A program made the translations under genes and the position numbers. Shown one piece after another: positions 33,681-45,267 of a DNA stretch of 64,000 nucleotides (the stretch's first letter is position 1; every line of letters starts with the position of its first letter). The notes beneath the pieces are model-generated. The model ran no database searches. It saw only the letters and a list, made by a program, of their open reading frames with translations, and was not told the DNA's origin. Source of the DNA: Adineta ricciae (lineage: Eukaryota; Rotifera; Eurotatoria; Adinetida; Adinetidae); the NCBI GenBank assembly GCA_905250025.1, contig CAJNOJ010000056.1:372001-436000 (forward strand), written 5' to 3'.

Positions 33681-34846
33681 ACTCAAAAAACAATCGATTA
33701 TTTTCTTTTTCTTTTCAACTTTTTTCCTGCTTTCAATCTTGAACAATATCATTCTGTCTTTTTTAAGCATTCTCTTGGGCCTATTTGCAACACATCTATC
33801 TGTTCGGAAAAAATGAAAACATTTCTTTTTTTTTGCATGACACAATAACATCAACAACAATAGCAGCGACGACGATGACGATTGACGACAAAAACCGAAA
33901 TACACATAAACACTACGTTCATTTTTTTTGTATCTCAAAACACCACTATATTTTCTTAAAACTTTTTTGAAATAAAAATCTCTTTCTTCTTGTGCGTGCA
34001 TATCAATGTTTCTTGTTTTATCTGAATAAAGTCGTCTACTTTTTCATGCACTCATTTCATCAGATCAGAAGTGACTCAATGTCAGTGAATCGACGTGACA
34101 AGCAACGCTGGAAAAAATTATGCACGAGAGGCATTCAGGTGTGACTGAGCATGTACAAGCGATGACTTCAAATAAGCATATATTCGTATATAAGTATGAA
34201 GGCTACACTCCTTATAGCGTGTTATTTGTGTGGACAGTCAACGACGGCTATGTTTACCTTCGAACAAGTTTGCTGAGAAATTAGAAGACAGAAAATATGA
34301 AAACTAAAATGAAGAAGTATTGCTTGTTATTGTTCCAGCCGAATTGATTGATTGTGACGTGAATAAATATTTTCTGCGTCGTTTTTCAATAATAGATGAT
34401 GACTTTCATTTAATTACAACGGAATTCAATTCAATTATGCTGACAAACATGAAACATATCAAAGACGTAAATGAAATGAGGTCATTTCGATTGGTAACAT
34501 TGATCAAAGCTACATCCGATTTCGACATTTCGTCTTTCACAACTTTCTCAAATCAAGTCTGTCATCGATCGTTGTTGTGAGGAAAAAACAGATGATTATG
34601 TACCAATATTGTCATTATCAATTTAAGTTTAATACATGTCATCATATGTATGATATATATACACAATAAAAAAAAGAAGAGATGGAGACGCAGAAAAAGA
34701 AAAGAAAACAATGCAATGAGTATCTGTTACATTCCTTGTAATACAAAGTACTGCATATGCCAAAAGGAGAGTAGTAAATGATGTGTACAATTGACACCTA
34801 GAATGAGTAGATGGTCGAACGAGATTTGCGAGTAGCAGTAACTCAC
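33681..34846. other. Intergenic, no convincing gene
   Basis: An open frame at about 34320-34580 (ending SNQVCHRSLL) has no recognised homology and starts with a non-ATG codon. The rest is AT-rich 3' flanking sequence of the genes on either side. Confidence 0.4.
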
Positions 34847-35761
34847 TTAATGTCTTGATGCGAGATCACGTTTATTGCTCGAATTGAAATGTCTTGGTGG
34901 ATTCTTTGGTTGCAATTCCGAGGACATGTGTGCTAATTCTCGACGTAATAGATCGTAGTCGAGCTTGAGTTGATCATGACGGCGACGTTCATCATCCAGT
35001 TCGCGTCGTAATTTCCAAACAGTTTCATCGAAGTGATGTTTCGCCATGACTGCATGCTCGCGTAATCGATGAATTTCATCTTCTAGGTGTCGAATAGCAA
35101 ACTCCTCTGATGAACGGGTCGGCCGTCTTGTTGGTGGAGAAGGTGTATCCCGTCGCACACGCTTGTAGTTATGATTATTATTGTTCATTGAAACTGAATG
35201 CGATGAACGCGAACTTGGTGATGGCGACAAAGAATCGCGTCGTTGTCGTCCCATATCTTCAGCTTTCTCGATTTCTAACTCTATGTCATCGATATAATGC
35301 GGCTTGTCTTGAATAATTCGATCAACGACATCTTCGTCGTCGAATGCAACGAACGCGTAACCATGATGTGTAAATGCATTGTTTCGCTTGCCTTTCGGAA
35401 TCGTACACGATACAACTTTGCCATAACGATCGAAGTAATTCGACAAACGACTTTCAGTTAATTGTTGCACAGTTCCACGAATGAAAATACGCTTGACTAG
35501 TTTTTGTAACTCAAATGGTGGTAAACAACGTTGACAAAGTAATTCGATTCCATCAATCATATGCGGCCGTTTAGCCATGAAAACATCGACACTTGTCCGG
35601 TCGTTGAATTCAATCACACAGTCATTCTCGTTGTCGCGAAAGTAACAATCAATCACTGATCCATAGCGCGCTGCATATTGTTGAATTTGCTTAACACTAA
35701 TTCGTTTCGGGAGATTGCGTAGTAATATTTGACATTTGAATGACGATAACGATGAAGACAT
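34847..35761 (-). CDS. RRM-RRM-coiled-coil RNA-binding protein, tandem copy 1
   Basis: An intronless 304-residue frame. RRM1 (about 9-80) begins CQILLRNLPKRISVKQIQQY. RRM2 (about 90-168) reads KRIFIRGTVQQLTESRLSNY, FDRYGKVVSCTIPK and HGYAFVAFDDED, with recognisable RNP2 (IFIRGT) and RNP1 (GYAFVAF). A Ser/Arg-rich linker (SLSPSPSSRSSHS, RRDTPSPPTRRPTRSS) leads to a C-terminal coiled coil (HLEDEIHRLREHAVMAKHH to about 285). The RRM2 style recalls TDP-43/hnRNP A proteins, but the Glu/Arg coiled coil does not. Inference: a nuclear RNA-binding protein able to dimerise. Two relatives with the same plan lie upstream on the same strand. Confidence 0.75.
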   Translation of the reverse strand: MSSSLSSFKCQILLRNLPKRISVKQIQQYAARYGSVIDCYFRDNENDCVIEFNDRTSVDVFMAKRPHMIDGIELLCQRCLPPFELQKLVKRIFIRGTVQQLTESRLSNYFDRYGKVVSCTIPKGKRNNAFTHHGYAFVAFDDEDVVDRIIQDKPHYIDDIELEIEKAEDMGRQRRDSLSPSPSSRSSHSVSMNNNNHNYKRVRRDTPSPPTRRPTRSSEEFAIRHLEDEIHRLREHAVMAKHHFDETVWKLRRELDDERRRHDQLKLDYDLLRRELAHMSSELQPKNPPRHFNSSNKRDLASRH

Positions 35762-36082
35762 CTGAAAGAAAGAGAGAAACGTAAACCATTAATTGCGTAT
35801 GTATAAATGCACCGAGATACGAAAATAAGCATAAACATAAACATAAAGCTATTCACTGAAAAAAAACCCAAGAAGAACATGCTTCTGTTCTTTTAATGAA
35901 AGCTATAGAGATATGTACAAACGATGAATTAACTAAGTGGCATTAAATATGAAAGACGAAAGGCAAAACAAACGATATGCGAAGGTTGGATAACGTCGCT
36001 GGAAATTACTGAATTTAAAGCCTAAGAAAAAATGCGAAATTTATCAGTAGAAATAATGATTTTGAAGTCATTGATGGAAAAT

Positions 36083-37220
36083 TTACTTTTTCCGAACATC
36101 ATCAATTGTAGATTTTGAAGTAGACACCGGATTGATTATAGAAATTGAATCTTTATCACGTGGTGTGGAACTAAACACAATCGAATTTCGGTCTTAATGA
36201 ATACAATATTTACAGGAAAGAACAAATCATACCAATTATCTTTTAGTTTCATATAGCCTTTATAGAGTTCTTCATATTTTCTCTTCATTTGACTATGTGC
36301 TTCTTCTCTTTTCTTGGAATGTATCTGTTGTTGTTCGTTATCGTGAACAGTTTGCCGCAGAAGATCACTAGACACAGAAATTAAAAGTCTTCATAGACAT
36401 AACGAGACTTTTATCCATACTCAATATCTTTGTTTTCTTGTTTTAACTGCTCAATTTGCTTATCCTTAATGGTTATTTCATCGTAACTTTGTTTAAGTAA
36501 GTATTGATAATGTGCAACTTGTTGAGCGAAATCGGCTTGCTGTTTCGTTAAGTATTCGTTCAATTGTTTCTTCTCGTGTTCATACAGTTGCATGCATTGT
36601 TCGTACTGATTTTTCAGACGCGTTTGTTCATTGACTGACTGTTCTGTCTCGTGTTTGGATTTACGGTCTAATGTTGATTCGGAATACTTTCTTCGTTTGG
36701 AAGATTCCGACTGGTCTGATATGGATTTGGATGATGCGTGAGGTTCAACAGTCAAAGGTCGACCATTAAGAAAATGTCGCGATTCTTTTAAAATTCGTTC
36801 ACAGCTCATTCGATCGTCGAAGGTAATCGTCGCGTAACCTTGAGCTAGATTCGGTAGACACATGCGTACATGTCCATAGCGTGAAAAGTATCTTAGCAAA
36901 TTGTTTTCGTCTAACTGTTCAGCTGATCCGCGGATCGTTAATCGGCAATCGTCAGTTGAATTATTTGTCGATTGTGGATAGTAAGGATTACTAGGTCGAT
37001 TTAAATGTGTCTTCATTGTGGCATTGACTAAACTGTAGGAATCGATTTGATGTGGCGATGTGCGGATAAATTCGTCGGCGTGCTGTTTATCAGCAAATGT
37101 AACGATGCATTGATTCGATTTGATGTAACAATTGAGCACTCGGCCGAAAGTTTGACAGAAGTTTTTCACTGTTTCGTTGTTTGTTCGATGATCAAGAGGA
37201 CCGAAAGTGACCGTGGACAT
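36083..37220 (-). CDS. RRM-RRM-coiled-coil RNA-binding protein, tandem copy 2
   Basis: Exon 1 is 37220-36421; two short exons follow (from 36367 and from about 36167) to the TAA at 36083. RRM1 reads MSTVTFGPLDHRTNNETVKN and VLNCYIKSNQCIVTFADKQ. RRM2 reads CRLTIRGSAEQLDENNLLRY, FSRYGHVRMC and GYATITFDDR. A basic patch (SSKRRKYSES) and a long coiled coil (QYEQCMQLYEHEKKQLNEYL through KQIEQLKQENK and beyond) follow. Domain order and the motif IRG.xxQL.E..L..YF.RYG are shared with copy 1. RRM1 has a degenerate RNP1. The role is inferred as RNA binding with homotypic assembly; no orthologue was identified. Confidence 0.7.
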
Positions 37221-37404
37221 GTTTATGAATCTGAAATGAAACACTTTCATACATCGACATGTTTTTAGAAGAAAAAAAAACAAACGGATGAAAAATTAAC
37301 GCATTCATTTTCGCATACACAAGAAAAAATTCATAACACTAAGTAACATCTGACCAAAAGAGAAAATGTAAACAACTTCAAAAAATATAACGAAATACTA
37401 TTCA

Positions 37405-38644
37405 TCATGTCAAATATTGTTCTACAGCTAAGAAAAACTGTTCAATTTCATACTCTCGAATACTGGGAGACTGTCTGTTAGTTGATTCTTCCAATTGTCT
37501 TTTGAGCGATGCGACTTGATTCGTTAAATATTGGATTTCTTCTTTTGCTTTACTGAAATGTTCGTTGGTTGTTTTGAGCAATGTCTCGAGTTCCAAAATA
37601 ACTTTATTCGAATTGTCGCTATGTTTTTGATACTCTTCTTCTCGTAGTTTGTACTTCTCAGCAATACATTTCGCGATGCAGTGAGCTTTGTTCGATGATT
37701 CGATTAAATCCGCCGTTTCCGCTTCCATTTGTTTGATCTTCGATGTTTGCTCGCGAACATTTGTTTTCAACACGCTTTTATCGTTTTGTAAATGTTCGTT
37801 CTCTTCGTGAAGATCACGCGTAAGTTTAGTTATACTTCGAAGGTGAAAATCGATGGAAGAATGAATACTTTGAGATAATTTCGAACGCTTTGCATACAAC
37901 GATGGTTGACTTTCATGTTCACGTTTATTGGAAGTTTTTGTCGCTACCAATTTAGTCTTATATCTAACCAAGGGAAGAAACTAATGTTGAGCCCGAAAGC
38001 GAACAAAAATCGGTGATCAATTTTTACCTTTCATCCTTCTGTTCCAGAATACGGTCGACTAGTTCTTTATCATTGTATGTAACTTGTGCACCCATCTTGA
38101 CAATACCTCCATTATCATCGACTTGTTCGATAAACTTGATACTCAACGGTTTACTCTTTAAATACTCGATTAATTCTTCGTTGTTTGTTATCTGACCTTC
38201 AATATGTAAAATGTAAGTCGTTGACGAATGACTCGACTTCTTATTGAAGATAGTCAGGATTTTCTTTTTATGTTCATCCGTTGATAGATTAGAAGCTCCA
38301 CGACCGAGTTCGATATCAAGCGTTGATTGGTCGATCGAAAATGGTGTGTCACGGGATTGATGGTACATTTTCTCGGCGGAATGACACGAAGCAAATTTAA
38401 CATAACCGGAACGTCTAGAAAGTGAAAACTGAATACATATTTCGCCTTAGTAATATCGACTTACTTACTTTCTCGATATTTCATCCACTGGAAAGATAGT
38501 GCACTCGATAACATTTCCGAACCGTGCACAAAAACGTTCTAAATCATGTTCCGTCGTCTAGAATCGAATATATAAGTTCTTTTCTTCTTTGAGAATCTCT
38601 CTTACCATCGAACTTAATCTAGTGACATATACTAGCCGACTCAT
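37405..38644 (-). CDS. RRM-RRM-coiled-coil RNA-binding protein, tandem copy 3
   Basis: Four exons, starting MSRLVYVTRLSSM at 38644 and joining TTEHDLERFCARFGNVIECT, then RSGYVKFASCHSAEKMYHQS (RRM1, with RNP1-like SGYVKFAS). A second, weaker RRM follows (STTYILHIEGQITNNEELIE, AQVTYNDKELVDRIL). The C-terminal half is a coiled coil (LTRDLHEENEHLQNDKSVL, QYLTNQVASLKRQLEES). The plan matches the two genes downstream, with a shared D.ELVDRIL-type end of RRM2 (compare EDVVDRII in copy 1). It shares a short intergenic region with the divergent ACBD5 gene. No specific orthologue was recognised. Confidence 0.65.
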
Positions 38645-39258
38645 AGTCGAAAACAAATATCTGAAAATACAACGAATTCTAGAATGTACATCTATGAACA
38701 CTGTTTGTCATAGTATTCGATGTTCGCAAACAGAAACAACTGCGAGTTTGTAGAATGCTTTCGTCGCAAAACATTAGTTTATCACGAAATGTCGCGATGC
38801 TTGATAGTATCGTTTGTGCTCAGTGATCCAAAAAGAAAAGTTTACTCTAATAAATTAAGGCATCCGCATGTATCATCTTATACTCATAGACGAACAATCA
38901 TCAGATCAGATTGTTTAATAGAAAACGTTGGCTTGACGTTAGCCGTAAGATTTAGACAGGAATTGATGAAGAACTAGAACTCATTTGGAGAAGTATAACT
39001 GACAAACACATAGCCATTAGAAAATACGGACCTCCACGACAATGTGATCGATAGATGTCCTTTTCAGTCGAATATCCGATGATGCTTGTAAAGCTTCTTT
39101 TTTGCTATTCGATTATAACATACTAACTAGTTAGAAACGATGTTGTTGTTTTTTGTAAGAAAAGAAATCGTAACATGTCGACTTGATATCGATAGTTTCT
39201 GACATATCTGAATTTCAAGTGAAGAAATTTCGTTGATTTTTAGATTATCCAGTAGATC
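38645..39258. other. Divergent intergenic region (probable bidirectional promoter)
   Basis: About 610 bp separate the start of RRM copy 3 (minus) from the start of ACBD5 (plus). There is no coding sequence that I can support. Confidence 0.4.
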
Positions 39259-41046
39259 ATGGCTTCTACAGCTAGTCTGGAAGAAAAATTCCATGCAGCT
39301 GTAAAAGCTATTCAACGCTTACCTAATGATGGTGAGAAATCTTTCCATTTCAATGATTAACTCATGATTGAATTGAACTAGGTACTTTTCAACCATCTAA
39401 TGAAATGAAATTAGCGTTTTATGGTCTTTATAAGCAAGCAACACTTGGACCGTGTCAAGAAGTACGACCATCTATTTTCAACTATGTCAATCGAGCAAAA
39501 TGGTACGAAATGAACGTATATGGATTTGTCTTACTTTATATTGCCAACATTCATCATGTAGGGATGCGTGGGATAAATGTCGATCGATGAGTAAAGAAGC
39601 GGCTATGTCAGGTTATATTGACGAAATTCGAAAAGTAATTTGATGATCGAAAAAAAACAATGATTTCCTATGAAGAAAGTTTAGATTCTTGAAACTATGC
39701 CACAAACTAATGAAGTGTTAGAATTCACGCAACTGATCGGACCTTTCTATGAATTTGTTGATGATCGCACAGAGCAGAATGGTCCAATTGTATCCGTGAA
39801 GAAACGATCTCATCACGCAAATGTAAATAACAAAAAGTCACAACTAACTGAACCGTATACCAACGGATTTAGTGATAGTAAGTCTCTTTCTAAAGGCCAT
39901 CAGCGTTTTAAATTCAACTTTTCGCTGTAGGTGACCATCATGAACAATTACTTGTTCATTCAAATGGTCTAACTCATAACTTAGTTTCAGCTGGTAATGG
40001 TCGACCACCGTCTTCATCACCCTCATCTTCCTCTTCGTCGATCTCTTCGTCGGGTATGTCATTCTGCTCGCTGATGAATCGTCTCACGTTTAACATGAAT
40101 TTTCATAGACGTTGACGAAGTCTATGATGATCCTCCTGATCGATTTCCTCTCACCAATGGTCTATCGAATGATGAGCTGACTTCTAGTCACAACAATCAT
40201 TTCACCGAAGTAAATTATTTTACTCTCGCTTCGATCAAAGTCAACTCTCTTCGAATATTTAGAGCAATGCACCTTCGTTACATTCTAACATTCCACATGA
40301 ACAGTCATCCAATAGTACGACACGACATCATCCACATGTATACGGTGGCCAAGATGGCTCAAGTCTTCCTGTGCATCACTCAAACAGAGGAGGTATTGTT
40401 GTGAACGAAAATAGTTCGAGTTTCATCAATTTATAATCAATTTTACTAGGACATCATTCAAATGAAGCACGCCGGTCGTCAACTCATCCTCATCAGCAGC
40501 AGCATCTATCGATGGATGGTGCCCGCTATTCACCCTCGTCTGTTGCATCCGGTGGTGGAAGTGGACGACATCCAGACAACAGTTATAACAAAGAAACACA
40601 ACGTGCGATTCTAACAGCACTAACAAAACTTCAGCGCGATGTTAATAATATTCTCGAACGACTTAATCGATTAGAAACATCAACACATTTTCTTCAGCAA
40701 GTAAGTCGATTACTAGAGCATTCAATGTATCAATCATGTATATCAACACATAGAGAGAGCTATCTGCACAATTATGTTCTTCTACTCAATCGAACGTAAG
40801 TGCAAACATAGGAAAAGGACTCGATATTCTAATCGATAAGTTTTAGCCTTTGACTCGATGGTTACCTTTATCTGGTCTACGTCGGCGCGCTATCGCATTC
40901 ATTTTGTTATGGCCGTTTTTTGTCTTTGCGTTGATTCGACTTTTTCTTCGTGCACGAATTATCATACGGTAAACTACTCGTTCTCATATCTTCGTTCGTA
41001 CTCTCTTTTGATTTTTATCTTTAGTTTCCGACAACCACGCCGATGA
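39259..41046 (+). CDS. ACBD5: Acyl-CoA-binding, tail-anchored peroxisomal protein (ACBD5/ACBD4 type)
   Basis: About eleven short exons. The N-terminal ACB domain reads KFHAAVKAIQRLPNDGTFQP, MKLAFYGLYKQATLGPC, AKWDAWDKCRSMSKEAAMSG and YIDEIRK, then LETMPQTNEVLEFTQLIGPF, the ACBD4/5-specific extension. A disordered Ser/His-rich middle follows, then a coiled coil (AILTALTKLQRDVNNILERL) and a C-terminal membrane helix (AIAFILLWPFFVFALIRLFL) with a basic tail (RQPRR). Known: ACBD5 binds very-long-chain acyl-CoA and tethers peroxisomes to the ER through VAP; the membrane helix plus basic tail is the peroxisome targeting signal. Residues for acyl-CoA binding (YKQAT and the Lys/Trp of AKWDAW) are kept. 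A 42-nt micro-exon (about 40753-40794) is inferred from phase. Confidence 0.85.
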
Positions 41047-41211
41047 AATAATAACATACATACGACAGTTTCGTTCATGATTCTTTGTAAAAAATTTTCA
41101 GTCTCTTTTTTAAAATTAAACAAAAACGTTGTGCAATAGTACTTCTTGCAGCTTTTGAGTGTTCATCCGATTCACAATTTTAGACATTTTAGACGAGATT
41201 TCTGTTAGAAC

Positions 41212-41974
41212 ATGGCATCCATTACAAGCGGCGGTGATACCGAACATTTAGGTATTCCGAAAGCAGTTTTCGTCGAGGATGTCGATAGTTTTATGCAACA
41301 ACCAGAAAACGATTCAGCTGATACAGTGATTCGAAGGTAAAGAAAATGTTGTGTTTCGAGCGATTTTAGTCTAAACAAAGTTAACGTTCAGATTGGATGA
41401 TTTAAATAGTAAATATCGTTTTATGGAAATGAATTTACTACAGAAGAAAAAGCGTTTACAAGGCAAACTACCTGATATACAAATATGTTTAGGTAAATCA
41501 TCAGCAAATAGATTTTCTTGCTTAGTTCGATGTGTCATTGTATAGATATGATTGAACAACTTCGGAAATACAAGGAAAAGGATGCAACTATGGATACGAA
41601 TTTTCTTCTCGCTCATAATCTTTATGGAAAAGCTACAATTCCACCGACTGACAAGGTAAAATTCTTTTCGTTCAAGTCTTCAAATCATCAATTTTCGTTG
41701 TGCACAGGTCTGTCTCTGGTTAGGTGCTAATGTTATGCTCGAATATACATTAGACGAGTCAGAGGAATTGTTAACTGGCAATCAAAAAACCGCACGAGCA
41801 ACACTTAAAAAGGTCGATGAAGATTTAGACTTTCTCCGGTATGGAATTTATTAAACATTTCCAATCCGAATTCTTTCTTCTTTCAATAGCGATCAAATCA
41901 CTACAACAGAAGTCAACATGGCTCGTTTACACAATTGGTCGGTCAAACAAAGACAACAAAATAAGAAACAATAA
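41212..41974 (+). CDS. VBP1: Prefoldin subunit 3 (VBP1)
   Basis: Five or so exons. The product starts MASITSGGDTEHLGIPKAVF and carries FVEDVDSFM, LQGKLPDIQICLDMIEQL, TNFLLAHNLYGKATIPPTDK, VCLWLGANVMLEYTLDESEE and LDFLRDQITTTEVNMARLHN, all diagnostic of prefoldin 3/VBP1. N- and C-terminal coiled coils flank the beta-hairpin region; length about 190 residues as usual. Known: an alpha-type subunit of the hexameric prefoldin chaperone, which hands unfolded actin and tubulin to the CCT chaperonin in the cytosol. It follows ACBD5 on the same strand after 165 bp, with a gttag just before the start codon. Confidence 0.9.
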
Positions 41975-42434
41975 ACACTCTAGTCATCCGACGCTCAGCT
42001 CATTTTTATTTTTCACTTGCCGCGTCTTGTTATTGTTGATTTTTTATACATTAAAAATACATTTTCATAGCATTCATCTCGAAACATGCATCATCTATTA
42101 ATCAGAGACATTGCATGAAGTTGCTGATCAGTATCTATATTCGTCGAGTAGAAAACAAATTCTTCTTCCGTTTTTAGTCATCATCCAACAAAATCTATAC
42201 GTGACACACGCACCTGTGACGACGGCTTACACTACTTCGATCGCCATATAAGAGCACATTTTTCTTACATTTCGTATAGTTTGTTTTTACACTAGACTGT
42301 CAATAGCAATAGGTTACCCAACGAAGCGTAACTAGACATCGTTAAAATATTGATCAATTAACTATTACCATATTCAACGACGAAAGGTAACGTATATTTA
42401 TTAGTTGAAAAATACAAGACGTCGGGTATCGATT

Positions 42435-44903
42435 ATGGACAGACTGAAAAGAAAGTTGTCGCATGCTGTTCATAGTAAAAGACGCGACGCGCTGCACAAG
42501 GATACTAAAACTGCATCGGCATTGAAAGATGCCATTGCGACAATCGTACCTCAACGTAGTACTTTACGGTCATCTGAAAGTTGCGATGGGCCGGTGTTTC
42601 AAAATTTCCGATTGGTTTGGCTGGATACAAGCACAGATGGATTGAACAATTACATGAATCCAAATGTAATCAATATATTACGACATATTGCAAACAATGT
42701 TAATACATTCATCGATGTGAAAGAATGTGTGGATTTTATTGAAAAAATCGAAGATGAACACATTATTTTAATTCTCTCGGGAAGATCCATGCAACCGAGC
42801 ATGCCCGCTATACATAATATGTCTCAAATAATGTCGATCCTTATCTTTTGTGAGAATAAACTAGAACACGAAGTGTGGGTGCATCAATGGGTGAAAATAA
42901 GAGGGGTGTATATGGATATTTCGACTCTTATTGAAGGGATCCGAGAAAGCACGAAAGAATGCGATCGAAATAGTATTGCGATGAGTTTCATTAAACCCAA
43001 TAGCAATTGGAATTTCGGTGATTTAGATCAGTTATTCATTTACAATCAAATAGTAAAAGAAATTATTCTGAGTAACAAATACAAACTACAAGATATTGAG
43101 AAGTTTCTTGCTTTTTATCGTACGCAGATCGTTGGTAATGTTGCGGAATCGAAAAATCTGGAAAAATTTCAACGAGAATATTATGATTATGCGCCTATTT
43201 GGTGGTACACATCTCAGTCATGTCTCTCTTCGATGCTAAGTCGTGCGTTACGATTGATGGAGATGGAGGCCATTATCAAGATGAGTTTCTTCATCGAAAA
43301 GCTTCATCAGCAACTCAGTCAACTTCATGCCAATCATCATGAATCCAATGCGTTCATTGTTTATCACAGTCAAGGAATGTATCAAACAACTTTCGATGAT
43401 TTGGTGAAAGCGCGTGATGGATTCGTTTCATTTAGTGATTTCCTCTCTGCTACAAGCAAACGTTACATCTCGATGAACTATGCGCGTCAAATGGCAACGA
43501 CTGCAAATATGCTCGGTATTCTATTTGCAATCAAAATTGATCCGTCTTCTCTAGTTTCGGCTGTCTTTGCGAATATTCGTGATGAATGGTGTCAAGAAAC
43601 GGACGAAGAAATTCTTTTCTCTTTGTATCCGATCTTTCGTATCGATCGAATTACTCAAATAGATCATCACTCCAATAGACTTTGGCAAGTGGAAATGACC
43701 TTATGTGATGAGAATGACGAACAACTTTCGAATTTGATCAAACTCGTTAGTGAGCAAACAGCCTCGCTCGGAACAGGCTGGTGTCGTTTGAGCGCGTTTC
43801 TGTTAAAACAAAATCAAATCGATGAAGCTGAACTGGTGTGTCAATCAGCGTTGACTCAAACGTCGACTGATGAAGAAAAAGCAACTCTGAATTATCAGCT
43901 CGGAACAATAAAATTCTGTCAAAGAGATTATACAAGAGCAATTACGTTCTTCGAAACAGCGCTGAAGATGCGTCAGAGATTTCGATCATCCGATCATATG
44001 GATATCGCAACATGTTATAATGAAATCGGTTTGTCGTGCGAGAAGACATGTGAATATTCTAAAGCACTCTCGTCGTTCGAGAAAGCGTACGATATCTACA
44101 AAGTTGTGCTTCCCGAAGATGTACCAGTCCTAATCGAACATGTCCATAATGTCGCACGAGTATGTTGTCAGATGGAACAGTATTCCAAATCACTGTCGTA
44201 TTACCAACAAGCATTAGAAATGTGCAAGAAAATTCCTTCGCTGAATCCGTCTGACTTAGCCAATGCTCACAGCAATATCGGTTCGGTTTATGAGAAAATG
44301 AACGATCATCAAAAAGCCATAGCGTCGTTTATAAAAGCTTTAGCTATTTACGAGAAAAATCCTCCTCAGGATCGTTCTGACGTAGCTCAATGTTATTACA
44401 ACATTGGCCTGGTCTACGACAAAATTCATGAGTATTCTGTTGCATTGACTTACTATGAAGAAGCGTTGAAAATTAACGAAGCAATCCTTTCTACTACACA
44501 TCCGAAACTAGCAGCAACGTATCAGAACATCGGCATGATATATTTTCATCGAGCTGATTATCTACATGCGGGCTGTTTTTATGAAAAAGCCTACAATATC
44601 TATGTACAAATTCTTCCCTCAACTCATCCAGACTTAGCCAATTCTTATATGTGCCAAGGCGCTGTCTTTGAACAAACTGGCAAATACGGCAAAGCTTTTT
44701 CGTACTATCAAAAAGCCCATGATATCTATCAGACTACTCATCCTGGCTACTCTCTCGAACTGGCCAATGCTTATAATTGTATGAGTTCAATATGTGCGAA
44801 GATGGGCGAACATGCTAGAGCGTACCGGTTCTCTCAATGTGCATCTGATATCGAACAGAGAACGTCAGGGGGAGATCGCAGTAGTGTTGTTAGCGGAAAA
44901 TAA
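42435..44903 (+). CDS. ADP-ribosyltransferase-like domain plus kinesin-light-chain-type TPR protein
   Basis: An intronless frame of 822 residues from the ATG at 42435. The N-terminal part (FQNFRLVWLDTS, YMNPNVINILRHIANNVNTF) matches a bdelloid-expanded family. The middle (about residues 230-440) has the plan of Arg-specific ADP-ribosyltransferases: FIVYHSQGMYQTTFDDL, GFVSFSDFLSATSKR and TDEEILFSLYPIFRI. In active members I expect VYRGQ, STS and E.E; here the Arg is His. The C-terminal half contains about eight 42-residue TPRs of the kinesin-light-chain kind (ATCYNEIGLSCEKTCEYSKA, YNIGLVYDKIHEYSVALTYY). An AATAAA lies 65 nt after the stop. Known: TPRs bind protein partners. Inference: a catalytically weak or dead ART-like scaffold. 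A leader exon upstream is possible. Confidence 0.75.
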   Translation: MDRLKRKLSHAVHSKRRDALHKDTKTASALKDAIATIVPQRSTLRSSESCDGPVFQNFRLVWLDTSTDGLNNYMNPNVINILRHIANNVNTFIDVKECVDFIEKIEDEHIILILSGRSMQPSMPAIHNMSQIMSILIFCENKLEHEVWVHQWVKIRGVYMDISTLIEGIRESTKECDRNSIAMSFIKPNSNWNFGDLDQLFIYNQIVKEIILSNKYKLQDIEKFLAFYRTQIVGNVAESKNLEKFQREYYDYAPIWWYTSQSCLSSMLSRALRLMEMEAIIKMSFFIEKLHQQLSQLHANHHESNAFIVYHSQGMYQTTFDDLVKARDGFVSFSDFLSATSKRYISMNYARQMATTANMLGILFAIKIDPSSLVSAVFANIRDEWCQETDEEILFSLYPIFRIDRITQIDHHSNRLWQVEMTLCDENDEQLSNLIKLVSEQTASLGTGWCRLSAFLLKQNQIDEAELVCQSALTQTSTDEEKATLNYQLGTIKFCQRDYTRAITFFETALKMRQRFRSSDHMDIATCYNEIGLSCEKTCEYSKALSSFEKAYDIYKVVLPEDVPVLIEHVHNVARVCCQMEQYSKSLSYYQQALEMCKKIPSLNPSDLANAHSNIGSVYEKMNDHQKAIASFIKALAIYEKNPPQDRSDVAQCYYNIGLVYDKIHEYSVALTYYEEALKINEAILSTTHPKLAATYQNIGMIYFHRADYLHAGCFYEKAYNIYVQILPSTHPDLANSYMCQGAVFEQTGKYGKAFSYYQKAHDIYQTTHPGYSLELANAYNCMSSICAKMGEHARAYRFSQCASDIEQRTSGGDRSSVVSGK

Positions 44904-45267
44904 GACACTGAACTATTATAAATAAGCTTTCGTATATTTGAGAATTGTTTTAATGTTGATGAATAAGAATAAACTTTGTGTTAACTGTTAGCTACGAAAG
45001 ATGTCGCATCCATACCAGTAACTGATGATATTGTCTTCGACGTAATTAAATCAATCTTTCATTGTATCTATCAGTTTTCTTCGAACTTGAATTTCTTTCT
45101 CGAAGAAAATCTCATATTCAATGTTCATTCAATACAAGCACCTATCAAAACCTGAGTCTTTTTTCAAACCAGTCCTTTGTGTATTTGTAGTATTATGAAC
45201 TGTATGAACGATACATTTCATTATAGATAAAATTTTCATTTCTCCTCATCCCCAATCATAATTCGAA

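Noticed and set aside
34320..34580. 86-residue plus-strand frame
   Set aside because: Non-ATG start, no recognised motif and no supporting splice sites; may be chance.
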